Positions 16,414 through 24,971 of a stretch of 64,000 bases of DNA are shown here, in pieces. The notes under the pieces were generated by a model. That model was not told the origin of the DNA. It searched no databases and saw only the letters and a list, made by a program, of their open reading frames with translations. Source of the stretch: JAOUEA01 sp963810915 (GTDB taxonomy: Bacteria; Actinomycetota; UBA4738; HRBIN12); the NCBI GenBank assembly GCA_963810915.1, contig CAWEPH010000006.1:186001-250000 (forward strand), given 5' to 3'. Position 1 is the stretch's first letter; each line of letters starts with the position of its first letter. The position numbers and the translations under genes were made by a program.

Positions 16414-16507
16414 GTTCGCGCCGAGCGACCGACCGCCGTGTCTTCAGGTGAGACCGGCCTCCGCCGCCCCACGGATCATCGACACGCACGACGAGAGGCG
16501 GCACGGC

Positions 16508-16705
16508 ATGGCGAAGGCGAAGGACGGCAGCGTCCAGTTCGGACCTCCGGCTCGAGGCAAGGGCGCCGCGTCCCGGGCCTCCGTGGGCAGGATGTGCGAT
16601 CACGCCGGGTGCAGCACGCTGCTGTCCACGTACAACGCGTCCACGACCTGCTGGCTGCACACGGGACCCTCCACCCGACACCCGCTGTACAACGGTCGGT
16701 CGTAG
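16508..16705 (+). CDS. Zinc-finger-like microprotein (C-x4-C ... C-x2-H)
   Basis: 65 residues. The second half has CDHAGCSTLLSTYN followed by CWLH, a C-x4-C-x12-C-x2-H spacing that looks like a small zinc site and recurs, from memory, in short actinobacterial proteins of unknown role. The N terminus is basic and Gly-rich. ATG preceded by GAGAGG. It stands alone between recO and the short aldehyde dehydrogenase gene (convergent), with an unusually long structured leader. Function unknown. Confidence 0.65.
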   Translation: MAKAKDGSVQFGPPARGKGAASRASVGRMCDHAGCSTLLSTYNASTTCWLHTGPSTRHPLYNGRS

Positions 16706-16710
16706 ACGCC

Positions 16711-17568
16711 TCAGGCACCCATCGGGTGCCAGACCGTCTTCATCTCCATGAAGGCCGCGACCTCGTACGGGCTCTGCGCACCCGGGTCGAACGGATCGAC
16801 GTCGGGACCGCTGTGGATGCGCTTCACGTTCTCGGCCGCCGCGATCTCGACCTCGGCCCGGTCCTCCGCCGAGACCCCCGTGACGTCGATCGCGTTCACG
16901 TCCATGTGTCCCGCGAGCCACGGCAGCAATTCCTCCGTGTGGCCCGTGAGGAGGTTCACCACGCCTGCGGGGACGTCGGATGCAGCGAGCACCTCGCCGA
17001 GCGAGACCGCAGGCAGCGGCGCGGATTCGCTGACGAGCACGACCGCAGCGTTGCCGCCAACGATCACCGGCGCGAGTCGGGAGACGAGGCCGAGGAGCGA
17101 CTGCTGCGCGGGGGCGACCACGCCGACCACGCCCGTGGGTTCGGGGAGCGTGAAGTTGAAGTACGGGCCCGCCACCGGGTTCGATCCTCCCAGCACCTGC
17201 GCGAGCTTGTCGGCCCAGCCCGCGTACCAGACCCACCGATCGATCGCGGCGCTCACGCCGCGCTCCGGGTCCTGCGCACAGGCGTCGCGGAGCTCCGCCT
17301 CGAATTGCGCCCGCCGCCCCTCCATCAGCTCGGCGACCCGATAGAGGATCTGGCCCCGGTTGTACGCCGTCATCGCGGCCCATGCAGGCTGCGCTCCGCG
17401 AGCCGCCACGACCGCGTCGCGCAGGTCTTTGCGCGAGGCGCGCGCGACGTGGGCGAGCGGACGCCCGTCGGCCCCGGTCACCTCGTACGTGCGCCCCGAC
17501 TCGCTCCGCGGGAACGCCCCACCGATGAACAGCTTGGCGGTGCGCCGCACCGGCACCCGGTCGCTCAT
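16711..17568 (-). CDS. Short aldehyde dehydrogenase-like protein lacking the catalytic domain
   Basis: 285 residues, against ~480 for a full aldehyde dehydrogenase. It matches the N-terminal NAD-binding part (FIGGAFPRSESGRTYEV, AAWAAMTAYNRGQILYRVAE, PEPTGVVGVVAPAQQSLLGL) but has no catalytic Cys motif; a distinct C-terminal tail (AAAENVKRIHSG) replaces it. The ATG overlaps the stop of the full-length enzyme gene (ATGA). Together they look like a split version of ALDH16, whose second domain is likewise truncated and Cys-less. Probably a structural partner subunit. Not a decayed gene: the frame is intact and coupling is kept. Confidence 0.82.
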   Translation of the reverse strand: MSDRVPVRRTAKLFIGGAFPRSESGRTYEVTGADGRPLAHVARASRKDLRDAVVAARGAQPAWAAMTAYNRGQILYRVAELMEGRRAQFEAELRDACAQDPERGVSAAIDRWVWYAGWADKLAQVLGGSNPVAGPYFNFTLPEPTGVVGVVAPAQQSLLGLVSRLAPVIVGGNAAVVLVSESAPLPAVSLGEVLAASDVPAGVVNLLTGHTEELLPWLAGHMDVNAIDVTGVSAEDRAEVEIAAAENVKRIHSGPDVDPFDPGAQSPYEVAAFMEMKTVWHPMGA

Positions 17569-19034
17569 CCGTCGACTCCGTCGAAGCGCAGGTACGGCTC
17601 GAGGCCGTGCAACCCGCCCTCGCGTCCGAAGCCGCTCTCCTTGTAGCCGCCGAACGGCGAGGTGGGGTCGAACCGGTTGAACGTGTTGGCCCAGACCACG
17701 CCGGCGCGCATCCGCTGGGCCATCCAGAGGATCCGCGACCCCTTCTCCGTCCAGATCCCTGCCGACAGGCCGTACGGGGTGTTGTTCGCCTTGTCCACCG
17801 CCTCCGCCGGGGTGCGGAAGGTGAGGATGGAGAGCACCGGACCGAAGATCTCCTCGCGCGCGATGCGATGGGACTGCGAGACGCCCGTGAAGAGCGTGGG
17901 GCGGAACCAGAACCCCCGTTCGGGCAGCTCGCACTCCGGCTGGTAGAGCTCCGCTCCCTCGTCGACGCCCGAGGCCACGAGTTCCTCGATCTTCGAGAGC
18001 TGGGCCTGCGAGTTGATCGCACCGACGTCGGTGTTCTTGTCGAGGGGGTCACCCACGCGCAGGGTCTGCAGCCGGTCCTTGAGCTTCTCCAGGAGGGCCT
18101 CGAACACCGGTTCCTGCACGAGGAGCCGGGAGCCCGCGCAGCAGACGTGGCCCTGGTTGAAGAAGACGCCGTTGATCACGCCCTCGACGGCCTGGTCGAG
18201 GGGCGCGTCCTCGAAGACGATGTTGGCCGCCTTCCCTCCGAGCTCGAGCGTGAGCCGCTTGCCGCTGCCGGCCGTGGAGCGTCGGATCGCCTTCCCCACC
18301 TCCGTGGAGCCCGTGAACGCGATCTTGTCGACGGGCGCATCGACGAGCGCGGCGCCGGTTCCTCCCGCGCCGGTGACGATGTTCACCACCCCCGCGGGCA
18401 CCTCCGCCTGTTGGATCACCTCCGCGAGCAGGAGCGCCGTGAGCGGGGTGGTCTCGGCGGGCTTGAGCACCACCGTGTTGCCGGTCGCCAGGGCGGGAGC
18501 GAGCTTCCAGGCGGCCATGAGGAGCGGGAAGTTCCAGGGGATGATCTGTCCCGCCACGCCGAGCGGACGAGGCAAACGCCCGGTGAACGCGTACGCGAGC
18601 TTGTCGGCCCACCCCGCGTAGTAGAAGAAGTGTGCGGCCGCGAGCGGCAGGTCGACGTCGCGGGACTCCTTGATGGGCTTGCCGCCGTTCATCGACTCGA
18701 GGACCGCGAACTCGCGTGCGCGTTCCTGCAGCTGACGGGCGATCCGGTAGACGTACTTCGCGCGCTCCGCACCGGGGAGCGCCTGCCAGCCGGGGGCCGC
18801 CCCACGGGCCGCGTCGACCGCTAACGCGACGTCCTCGGCGCCGGCCTCGGCCACCTCGGCGAGCGGCTCCTCGGTGGACGGGTCGATCGTGGTGATGTAC
18901 CGGCCGCTCTTCGGCTCGAGGAAGCGGCCGTCGATGAACAGCCCGTAGCGTTCCTGGAGCCGGACGATCTCGGTGGACTCCGGCGCCGGTGCGTAGACCC
19001 AAGGGCTCGTCGCGCGCTCGATCGGGTCGCCCAT
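17565..19034 (-). CDS. NAD(P)-dependent aldehyde dehydrogenase
   Basis: 489-residue full-length enzyme. Visible motifs: QIIPWNFPLLMAAWKLAPAL (cofactor binding), FTGSTEVGK, the general base in LELGGKAAN, and the catalytic Cys in NQGHVCCAGSRL. It lies 7 nt after deoC, so it may oxidise the acetaldehyde released by deoxyribose-phosphate aldolase to acetate. It is translationally coupled to the short dehydrogenase downstream. Substrate is inferred from context only. Confidence 0.9.
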   Translation of the reverse strand: MGDPIERATSPWVYAPAPESTEIVRLQERYGLFIDGRFLEPKSGRYITTIDPSTEEPLAEVAEAGAEDVALAVDAARGAAPGWQALPGAERAKYVYRIARQLQERAREFAVLESMNGGKPIKESRDVDLPLAAAHFFYYAGWADKLAYAFTGRLPRPLGVAGQIIPWNFPLLMAAWKLAPALATGNTVVLKPAETTPLTALLLAEVIQQAEVPAGVVNIVTGAGGTGAALVDAPVDKIAFTGSTEVGKAIRRSTAGSGKRLTLELGGKAANIVFEDAPLDQAVEGVINGVFFNQGHVCCAGSRLLVQEPVFEALLEKLKDRLQTLRVGDPLDKNTDVGAINSQAQLSKIEELVASGVDEGAELYQPECELPERGFWFRPTLFTGVSQSHRIAREEIFGPVLSILTFRTPAEAVDKANNTPYGLSAGIWTEKGSRILWMAQRMRAGVVWANTFNRFDPTSPFGGYKESGFGREGGLHGLEPYLRFDGVDG

Positions 19035-19041
19035 GGCCTCC

Positions 19042-19998
19042 CTAGCCGTCCGTGAAGTGGTCGGGACCGGCGTACCTCCCGGTCGTGCCCTTCTCGAGCT
19101 GCATCAACACGTCGTTCAACAGAGAGGAGGCCCCGATCCGGAACAGCCCGGGCGTGAGCCACGCGTCCCCGAGCGTCTCGTGCAGGAGCACCAGGTACTG
19201 GATCGCCTGCTTTGCCTTGCGCACCCCTCCCGCGACCTTGACGCCCACCCGGCGGCCCGTCTGCCGATGGAAATCGCGGGTCGCCTCCATCATGCAGAGC
19301 GCGGAAGGCAGCGTCGCGCTCACGCCGATCTTGCCCGTGGAGGTCTTGATGAAGTCCGCGCCCGCGGCCATCGCGAGGACGCTCGCCTGGCGGATCCGGT
19401 CGTAGGACCCGAGCTCGCCCGTTTCCAGGATCACCTTGAGGCGGGCCTCGCCGGCGGCCTCGCGCGCCCGCAACAGCTCATCGAACGTCTCCACGTATCG
19501 GCCGCCGAGGAACAGGGAGCGGTTCAAGACGATGTCGATCTCGTCGGCACCGGCCTCGGCGACGTCCGCGATCTCCCGCAGGCGCGCATCGAGAGGGCCG
19601 AGTCCCGCGGGGAAGCCTCCCGCGACGCTCGCCACGGCCACGCCGCTGCCGCGCAAGCGCTCGAGAGCAAGCGGCACGAGCTGCGGATAGATGCATACGG
19701 CCGCGACCGACGGAACCGACGCGTTCGAAGGATCGGGATGCACGGCCTTCGCGCACATGGCGACGATCTTCCCGACGGTGTCTGAGCCTTCGAGCGTCGT
19801 CAGATCCATGCAGCGGATCGCGAGCTCGAGGGCCGCGCGCTTGGCGTCCTGCTTGATCGAGCGGGCTGCGAGCGCCGCCGCCCTGCCTTCCAATCCGACG
19901 GCGTCGACCGCGGGGGTGCGAGCGATCAACCGCCCGGCCTCGCCGGCGGAGACGGCCGGTGTGGGCGTGACGCGCCGGATCGATGCTGACTGGGACAC
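19042..19998 (-). CDS. deoC: Deoxyribose-phosphate aldolase
   Basis: Cleaves 2-deoxyribose-5-phosphate to glyceraldehyde-3-phosphate and acetaldehyde in deoxynucleoside catabolism. The 318 residues include the Schiff-base Lys in GADFIKTSTGK and the second active-site Lys in LKVILETGEL. The N terminus is ~60 residues longer than in the short E. coli-like enzymes, as in many actinobacterial forms. GAGGAG lies 6 nt before the GTG start. First gene of deoC-ALDH-short ALDH. Confidence 0.93.
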   Translation of the reverse strand: MSQSASIRRVTPTPAVSAGEAGRLIARTPAVDAVGLEGRAAALAARSIKQDAKRAALELAIRCMDLTTLEGSDTVGKIVAMCAKAVHPDPSNASVPSVAAVCIYPQLVPLALERLRGSGVAVASVAGGFPAGLGPLDARLREIADVAEAGADEIDIVLNRSLFLGGRYVETFDELLRAREAAGEARLKVILETGELGSYDRIRQASVLAMAAGADFIKTSTGKIGVSATLPSALCMMEATRDFHRQTGRRVGVKVAGGVRKAKQAIQYLVLLHETLGDAWLTPGLFRIGASSLLNDVLMQLEKGTTGRYAGPDHFTDG

Positions 19999-20068
19999 GC
20001 GGGGCTCCTCGTCGAGACGCGACCATCGTAGCGAAGCCGCTCGCCAGCCGTTCCCACCGCCTGATGGC

Positions 20069-20074
20069 TATGCT
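20069..20074 (+). promoter_or_regulatory. -10 box TATGCT of the exported cupredoxin gene
   Basis: TATGCT lies 9 nt before an in-frame GTG (20084) and 15 nt before the chosen ATG (20090). With no ribosome site, near-leaderless translation from the GTG is an alternative start. Confidence 0.35.
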
Positions 20075-20089
20075 GCCCGCGACGTGCGC

Positions 20090-20455
20090 ATGAGGGGTCA
20101 GTCGAGGGGGGTCGTCCTGGTCGGTGCGGCGCTCGCCTGCCTGTTCTCGGCGGGCGCGTGCGGCGGCTCATCCTCGGGAGGCGCGAGCTGCGACACGCCC
20201 GTCGCCACCGAGACCGTGACCGTGAAGGATTTCGCGTTCGATCCCGTGTGCGTCTCGGCTACGGCCGGAACCACCCTCACCATCGCGAACGCGGGAGCGG
20301 TTCCCCACAGCTACACGGTCAAGGACACGGGCTTGAACGTCACGCTCGACCCAGGGGATTCGGCTACGGCCGACCTGAGCGGGATCGCCGCCGGTACCTA
20401 CGCGGTCGTGTGCACCTATCACCCGCAGATGCTGGGCGCGCTGAAGGTCGGCTGA
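20090..20455 (+). CDS. Exported cupredoxin (plastocyanin/amicyanin-like) lipoprotein
   Basis: 121 residues. Signal with lipobox (FSAGAC, Cys about 24), a Ser/Gly linker, then a single cupredoxin domain with His in AVPHSYTV and the C-x2-H-x2-M loop VCTYHPQM. Likely an extracytoplasmic electron carrier or copper-binding protein; no oxidase or copper transporter lies next to it. The start may instead be the GTG two codons upstream. It is divergent from deoC. Confidence 0.85.
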   Translation: MRGQSRGVVLVGAALACLFSAGACGGSSSGGASCDTPVATETVTVKDFAFDPVCVSATAGTTLTIANAGAVPHSYTVKDTGLNVTLDPGDSATADLSGIAAGTYAVVCTYHPQMLGALKVG

Positions 20456-20475
20456 GGATCGCGGGGCGCGGAAGG

Positions 20476-21363
20476 CTAGTACCCGAGGCGGTTGAGCGCT
20501 TTCGGATCGCGCTGCCATTCCTTCATGACCTTGACGTGAAGATCCAGGTACACCTTCGTGCCGAGCATCTGTTCCATCTCCGGCCGGGCTCCCGAGCCGA
20601 TCGCCTTCAGGGTCCCCCCACCCTTGCCGATCAGGATCCCCTTCTGCGAGTCGCGCTCGACGACGAGGGACGCGTGGATCCGCGTGAGGTCACCCTCACG
20701 CTCCATCTCGTCGATCACCACGGCGACGGAGTGCGGCACCTCCTCACGGGTTACGCGCAACGCCTGCTCCCGCACCAGCTCCGCCAGGCGCACCTCGAGG
20801 CTCTGATCCGTGACATCCCCCGTAGGGAACAGGGCCGGACCCTCCGGCAGCCGCGCGACGATGAGGTCTCGGAGCAGCTCGATGCCGTCTCCGGTCCGTG
20901 CGGACAGCGGGACGACCTCGTCCCATGCCCCGAGCGCCGCGGCCGCCGCGAGCTGGGGGATCATCCTGGCGTCGTCCAGCCGGTCGATCTTGTTCACGAC
21001 GCAGAACCGGGCGCCCGCCCGTGCCGATGCCACCTGCTGCTCCGCCACGAAAGCATCGCCCCGACCCACACCCGAGGCTCCGTCCACCACCTGGAGCACG
21101 ACGTCGACGTCCTCGACCGCGTCGGCAACGAGCTCGTTCAGGCGCCGCCCGAGCAGCGTGCGGGGTTTGTGGAACCCGGGCGTGTCGGTGAACACGATCT
21201 GCACGTCGTCGGTGGTGAGGACCGCACGGATGTCGCTCCGCGTGGTCTGCGGCTTGTCCGAGACGATCGCGACCTTCTGGCCCACGAGGGCGTTCACCAA
21301 CGTGGACTTGCCCACGTTCGGCCGTCCAACGACCGCCACGATGCCCGAGCGGAAGGCCGTCAT
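20476..21363 (-). CDS. era: GTPase Era
   Basis: Ribosome-assembly GTPase that binds the 3' end of 16S rRNA. 295 residues: G1 GRPNVGKST, G3 DTPGFH, G4 NKID, and a C-terminal KH domain with IGKGGGTLKAIG. The ATG overlaps the cdd stop (ATGA). Last gene of a five-gene chain linked by 4-nt overlaps. Confidence 0.95.
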   Translation of the reverse strand: MTAFRSGIVAVVGRPNVGKSTLVNALVGQKVAIVSDKPQTTRSDIRAVLTTDDVQIVFTDTPGFHKPRTLLGRRLNELVADAVEDVDVVLQVVDGASGVGRGDAFVAEQQVASARAGARFCVVNKIDRLDDARMIPQLAAAAALGAWDEVVPLSARTGDGIELLRDLIVARLPEGPALFPTGDVTDQSLEVRLAELVREQALRVTREEVPHSVAVVIDEMEREGDLTRIHASLVVERDSQKGILIGKGGGTLKAIGSGARPEMEQMLGTKVYLDLHVKVMKEWQRDPKALNRLGY

Positions 21364-21779
21364 CCCGTCAGGTCGTGCGGGCCGAACGCTTCGGGGAAGA
21401 GCTCGCGCAGCGTCCAGGTGGCGCGCTCGTCGCCCGCGAGCGACTCGGCGACGACGGTGAGCTCCGGACCGCCGAACTCGTAGAGCACCTGACGACACCC
21501 GCCGCAGGGCGGCGTCACGCCGTCGTCGCTGCTCCCCACGACGGCCACGGCGTCCACCTGCCGCTGCCCGGCGGCGACCATCAGGGCCACGGCGTTGCGC
21601 TCGGCACAAACCGACATCGGGTAGCTCGCGTTCTCGATGTTGGGCGCCGCGAAGACCTCCCCGCCCGCGAGGAGCGCCGCGCCCACCAAGAATCCCGAGT
21701 AGGGGGCGTAGGCGCGCTCGCGCACCGCTCGGGCCGCGGCCACGAGCTCGTCGACGCGGCCGGCGACCTCCCCGCTCAC
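21360..21779 (-). CDS. cdd: Cytidine deaminase
   Basis: Deaminates (deoxy)cytidine to (deoxy)uridine in pyrimidine salvage. 139 residues with the zinc/proton-shuttle motif CAERNAV (Cys and catalytic Glu) and PCGGCRQ (two more Cys ligands). The GTG start overlaps the previous stop (GTGA); the longer open frame upstream is a shadow. The cdd-era pairing is widespread. Confidence 0.94.
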   Translation of the reverse strand: MSGEVAGRVDELVAAARAVRERAYAPYSGFLVGAALLAGGEVFAAPNIENASYPMSVCAERNAVALMVAAGQRQVDAVAVVGSSDDGVTPPCGGCRQVLYEFGGPELTVVAESLAGDERATWTLRELFPEAFGPHDLTG

Positions 21780-23065
21780 GCGGACCCCTCCTCGTCGGCG
21801 TCGGCGGCAACGGGCTGGGGCAGGCGCGCGATCAGGACCGAGGCGATGCGACGCCCCTGCACCTCGACGGCGGTGAACCGCAGGCCCTGGAACTCCACCT
21901 GCTCGCCCTCCTTCGGGATGCGCTGGAGGAGGTCGAGCACCAGCCCGGCCACGGTGTCCCATTCCTCGTCGGGCAGCTCGGCGGCGAGCAGCTCGTTCAC
22001 GTCGTCGATCGACGCCTTGCCGCTCACCTGCCAGACGCCCTCCTCAACCCTGACCACCTCGGGCTCCTCGCGGTCGTATTCATCGGTGATCTCGCCCACG
22101 AGCTCCTCGAGGAGGTCCTCCAAGGAGACGAGGCCGCTCACCGATCCGTACTCGTCCGTGACGAGCGCCATGTGGAACTTGTCGCGCTGCATCTCCCGCA
22201 GCAGGTCGGCCACCTTCTTGGATTCGGGCACGTAGTGGCACTCGCGCACGATGTCGCGCAACGGCATGTCCTGCTTCGCCTGGTGCAGCGCCTTCAGCAC
22301 GTCCTTGGCGAACACCACGCCGATGGTGTGGTCGAGATCCTCGTTGTGGTCGTAGACCGGGATCCGAGATGTGCCGTGTTCCAACACGAGCGCCTGGACG
22401 TCACGCAGCGTCTTGTCGTCCTCGATCGCGACGATGTCGGGCCGGGGCACCATGACCTCCCGCACGATCGTGTCGCCGAACTCGAAGATGGAGTGGATCA
22501 GATCCTTTTCCTCGTCCTCGATCTGGGACTCCTCGGAGGCGACGTCCGCGTAGGCGCGGAGCTCCTGCTCGGTGACGAAGGGCCCCTGCTTCAGCCCCTT
22601 GCCCGGCATGAGCACGTTGGCGAACCGCAGCAGCCCCGTCGCGAGGGGGCCGAGGAGCCTCCGCAGGAACACGATCACCGGCGCCACCCGCAGGGCGACC
22701 CGATCGGTCTGCTGGATCGCGAACGTCTTGGGCGTGACCTCGGCGAAGACGAAGAGGAGGATCGTCATCACGATCGTCGACACGATCTCGCCGGCGCGCG
22801 CGAAGTACCGGACCGCGATGGACGTCGCGATCGTCGTCCCGCCGATCGTGGCGAGCAACGTCAGCAGCAGCACGACGTTCACGTACGGCGCCGGATCGTC
22901 CACGATCCGCGCGAGCGCGCTCGCGCCTCGGCGCCCTTCCTCCTGCAGCTTCAGGGCGCGCACGCGGTTCGTGCGGGTGATGGCCACTTCGGACGCGGCC
23001 AGGAACCCCACCGCGAGGATCAGCAGCGCGATCACGCCCACCTCGAGCCAGTCGGTGCTCGTCAC
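21776..23065 (-). CDS. HlyC/CorC (CNNM)-family membrane protein with CBS domains
   Basis: 429 residues. N-terminal DUF21 transmembrane domain (helices within ~1-160, with GFLAASEVAITRTNRVRAL), a tandem CBS pair (about 195-320; VMVPRPDIVAIEDD, VTDEYGSVSGLVSLEDLLEE), and a C-terminal CorC_HlyC domain. Family members are linked to magnesium/cobalt efflux. The GTG start overlaps the ybeY stop (GTGA). Lies in the ybeY-cdd-era block as in many Gram-positive genomes. Confidence 0.92.
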   Translation of the reverse strand: MTSTDWLEVGVIALLILAVGFLAASEVAITRTNRVRALKLQEEGRRGASALARIVDDPAPYVNVVLLLTLLATIGGTTIATSIAVRYFARAGEIVSTIVMTILLFVFAEVTPKTFAIQQTDRVALRVAPVIVFLRRLLGPLATGLLRFANVLMPGKGLKQGPFVTEQELRAYADVASEESQIEDEEKDLIHSIFEFGDTIVREVMVPRPDIVAIEDDKTLRDVQALVLEHGTSRIPVYDHNEDLDHTIGVVFAKDVLKALHQAKQDMPLRDIVRECHYVPESKKVADLLREMQRDKFHMALVTDEYGSVSGLVSLEDLLEELVGEITDEYDREEPEVVRVEEGVWQVSGKASIDDVNELLAAELPDEEWDTVAGLVLDLLQRIPKEGEQVEFQGLRFTAVEVQGRRIASVLIARLPQPVAADADEEGSA

Positions 23066-23505
23066 GGCACCCGCACCCCGCTGTAACGCTCCTGTCGCTC
23101 CCACATCGCCGCCCGCTCCTCGTCGTCCTCGTGGTCGTAGCCGAGGAGATGCAGGATGCCGTGCGCGAGCAGAAGGCGGATCTCGGCGTCGGGATCGGAC
23201 GGGTTGTTGCGCGCGGCCACGGCCGGGCAGATCACCACGTCGCCGAGGACGCGCACGTCGTCCTCATCCACGTCGTCCTCCCCGAGGGGGAACGAGAGCA
23301 CGTCGGTCGGGCCGGGTTCGTCCATGAACCGCACGTGCAACTCCTCGATCTCCTCCTCTTCCACGAGGGAGACGCTGAGCTCGGCTCGGCCCAGGCCTTC
23401 CCCGAGCAACGTCGCGCGGGCGAGCGCCTCGAGGCGGTCCAGGTCCACGGGTCCGGACTGGCGATCGGAGAAGAGGATCGACGGATGGCCGTCGTCGTCG
23501 GTCAT
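23062..23505 (-). CDS. ybeY: Endoribonuclease YbeY
   Basis: Zinc-dependent RNase for rRNA maturation and ribosome quality control. 147 residues with the zinc motif HGILHLLGYDH. The ATG overlaps the phoH stop (ATGA); the next gene overlaps its own stop. Confidence 0.95.
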   Translation of the reverse strand: MTDDDGHPSILFSDRQSGPVDLDRLEALARATLLGEGLGRAELSVSLVEEEEIEELHVRFMDEPGPTDVLSFPLGEDDVDEDDVRVLGDVVICPAVAARNNPSDPDAEIRLLLAHGILHLLGYDHEDDEERAAMWERQERYSGVRVP

Positions 23506-24518
23506 GACGGCTCGCCGGACCCCTCGACCGGCAGCGCAGGTTGCGTGTAGCGGCCGTAGGCCTCCACGATGTCCTGCACGATCCGGTGCCGCACGACGTC
23601 GCGCCCGCCGAGGTGGCAGAACGTGATGCCCTCGATGTCAGAGAGGATCTCCTCGACGACCGACAGACCCGACTTCTGGCCGTTGGGAAGGTCGACCTGC
23701 GTCGAGTCGCCGTTGATCACGGCCTTGGACCCGAAGCCCAGGCGCGTGAGGAACATCTTCATCTGCTCGGGCGTGGTGTTCTGTGCCTCGTCCAGGATGA
23801 TGAACGCGTCGTTCAACGTGCGCCCTCGCATGTACGCCAGGGGCGCGACCTCCACGGTGCCCCGCTCCATCAGGCGAGGGAGGGTCTCGGCCCCGGTCAT
23901 CTCGAACAGGGCGTCGTAGAGCGGACGCATGTAGGGGTCGATCTTCTCGTAGAGCGTCCCGGGCAGGTAGCCGAGGCGCTCCCCCGCCTCGACGGCGGGT
24001 CGCGTGAGGATCAGCCTGGAGACTTGCCGCTCCTGCAGGGCACGCACCGCCGTCGCCACGGCGAGGTAGGTCTTACCCGTGCCCGCAGGGCCGATCGCGA
24101 AGGTCACGGTGGAGCCCCGGATCGCATCCACGTAATGCTTCTGGCCAGCGGTCTTGGGCGCGATGCCCTTGCCGCGCGCCGTCAGCAGCTTGTCCCCGAG
24201 GATCTCCGAGGGTCGCAGAGCGGGCCGGCCCTGCTCGTCGACCTCGTCGCCCTTGACGAGCGAGATGGCCTGCCCGACGGAGGCGTCGGTGAGCTCATGA
24301 CCCTTCTCGAGCAGGGCCATCAATTCCTCGAAGATGCGGGCGACCCGTTCGGACTCCTGCTCGGGTCCGGAGATGGTGATCTCGTTGCCGCGGACGAGGA
24401 CGTCGCACGCGAAGGCGGACTCGATCAGCTTCAGGAAGGCGTCACGCTGGCCGAGCAGGGCCACCATCGAGTGATCACCCGGGACCAGGATCTTGACTTG
24501 GGTGGTGCTGCTTGCCAC
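23502..24518 (-). CDS. phoH: PhoH-family ATPase
   Basis: 338-residue PhoH-like protein with an N-terminal KH-like segment and a P-loop ATPase (GPAGTGKTYLA Walker A, DAFIILDEAQ Walker B). Usually found beside ybeY and thought to act in RNA metabolism. The GTG start is chosen over upstream alternatives, which run through a low-similarity stretch. First gene of the overlapping phoH-ybeY-corC-cdd-era chain. Confidence 0.92.
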   Translation of the reverse strand: MASSTTQVKILVPGDHSMVALLGQRDAFLKLIESAFACDVLVRGNEITISGPEQESERVARIFEELMALLEKGHELTDASVGQAISLVKGDEVDEQGRPALRPSEILGDKLLTARGKGIAPKTAGQKHYVDAIRGSTVTFAIGPAGTGKTYLAVATAVRALQERQVSRLILTRPAVEAGERLGYLPGTLYEKIDPYMRPLYDALFEMTGAETLPRLMERGTVEVAPLAYMRGRTLNDAFIILDEAQNTTPEQMKMFLTRLGFGSKAVINGDSTQVDLPNGQKSGLSVVEEILSDIEGITFCHLGGRDVVRHRIVQDIVEAYGRYTQPALPVEGSGEPS

Positions 24519-24566
24519 GTGTCTCGTCTCTCGGGGCCGAGCCCCGTTCCCTCCTGTGTGACGAAC

Positions 24567-24585
24567 GGCCGCCCGATCGGCGGCC
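24567..24585 (-). terminator. GC-rich hairpin between HIT gene and phoH
   Basis: GGCCGCC-CGATC-GGCGGCC, a perfect 7-bp stem, lies 19 nt after the HIT stop and 49 nt before phoH. It could terminate or attenuate read-through from hrcA-dnaJ-HIT. It lacks a run of Us. Confidence 0.4.
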
Positions 24586-24603
24586 CCTTGGATTCTAGCC
24601 GGT

Positions 24604-24954
24604 CTAGCCCGGAGGCCACGCCATCGGGCGACCCCCGAGCAGATGGAAATGCAGGTGGAACACCGATTGGCCCGCGTCCGGACCGACGTTCGTGACGAGG
24701 CGCCACCCCGACTCATCGACACCCTCCGCCCGAGCGAGGTGGGTTGCCGCCTGCATGATGTCCACGAGCGTCTCCCCGGCGCCGTCGTCGAGCTCGGCGA
24801 CCGACTCCACGTGATCCTTGGGGATCAACAGGATGTGCACGGGCGCCTTGGCGTCGATGTCGCGGAACGCCAGGACGCGATCGGACTCGCGCACCACGTC
24901 GGCTGGGATCTCTCCGGACACGATCTTGCAGAACAAGCAGGTCGACTCGATCAT
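24604..24954 (-). CDS. HIT-family nucleotide hydrolase/transferase-like protein
   Basis: 116 residues with the histidine triad HLHFHLLGG near the C terminus and CLFCKIVSGEIPA at the N terminus, as in HinT-type proteins that hydrolyse nucleoside phosphoramidates. The ATG is 7 nt after a TAGGCT box that lies inside the short dnaJ-HIT gap, so it probably has its own leaderless transcript. Confidence 0.92.
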   Translation of the reverse strand: MIESTCLFCKIVSGEIPADVVRESDRVLAFRDIDAKAPVHILLIPKDHVESVAELDDGAGETLVDIMQAATHLARAEGVDESGWRLVTNVGPDAGQSVFHLHFHLLGGRPMAWPPG

Positions 24955-24961
24955 GCGCGGA

Positions 24962-24967
24962 AGCCTA
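24962..24967 (-). promoter_or_regulatory. -10 box TAGGCT of leaderless HIT gene
   Basis: TAGGCT, seven bases, ATG. Sits in the 17-nt gap after dnaJ. Confidence 0.45.
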
Positions 24968-24971
24968 CCCC

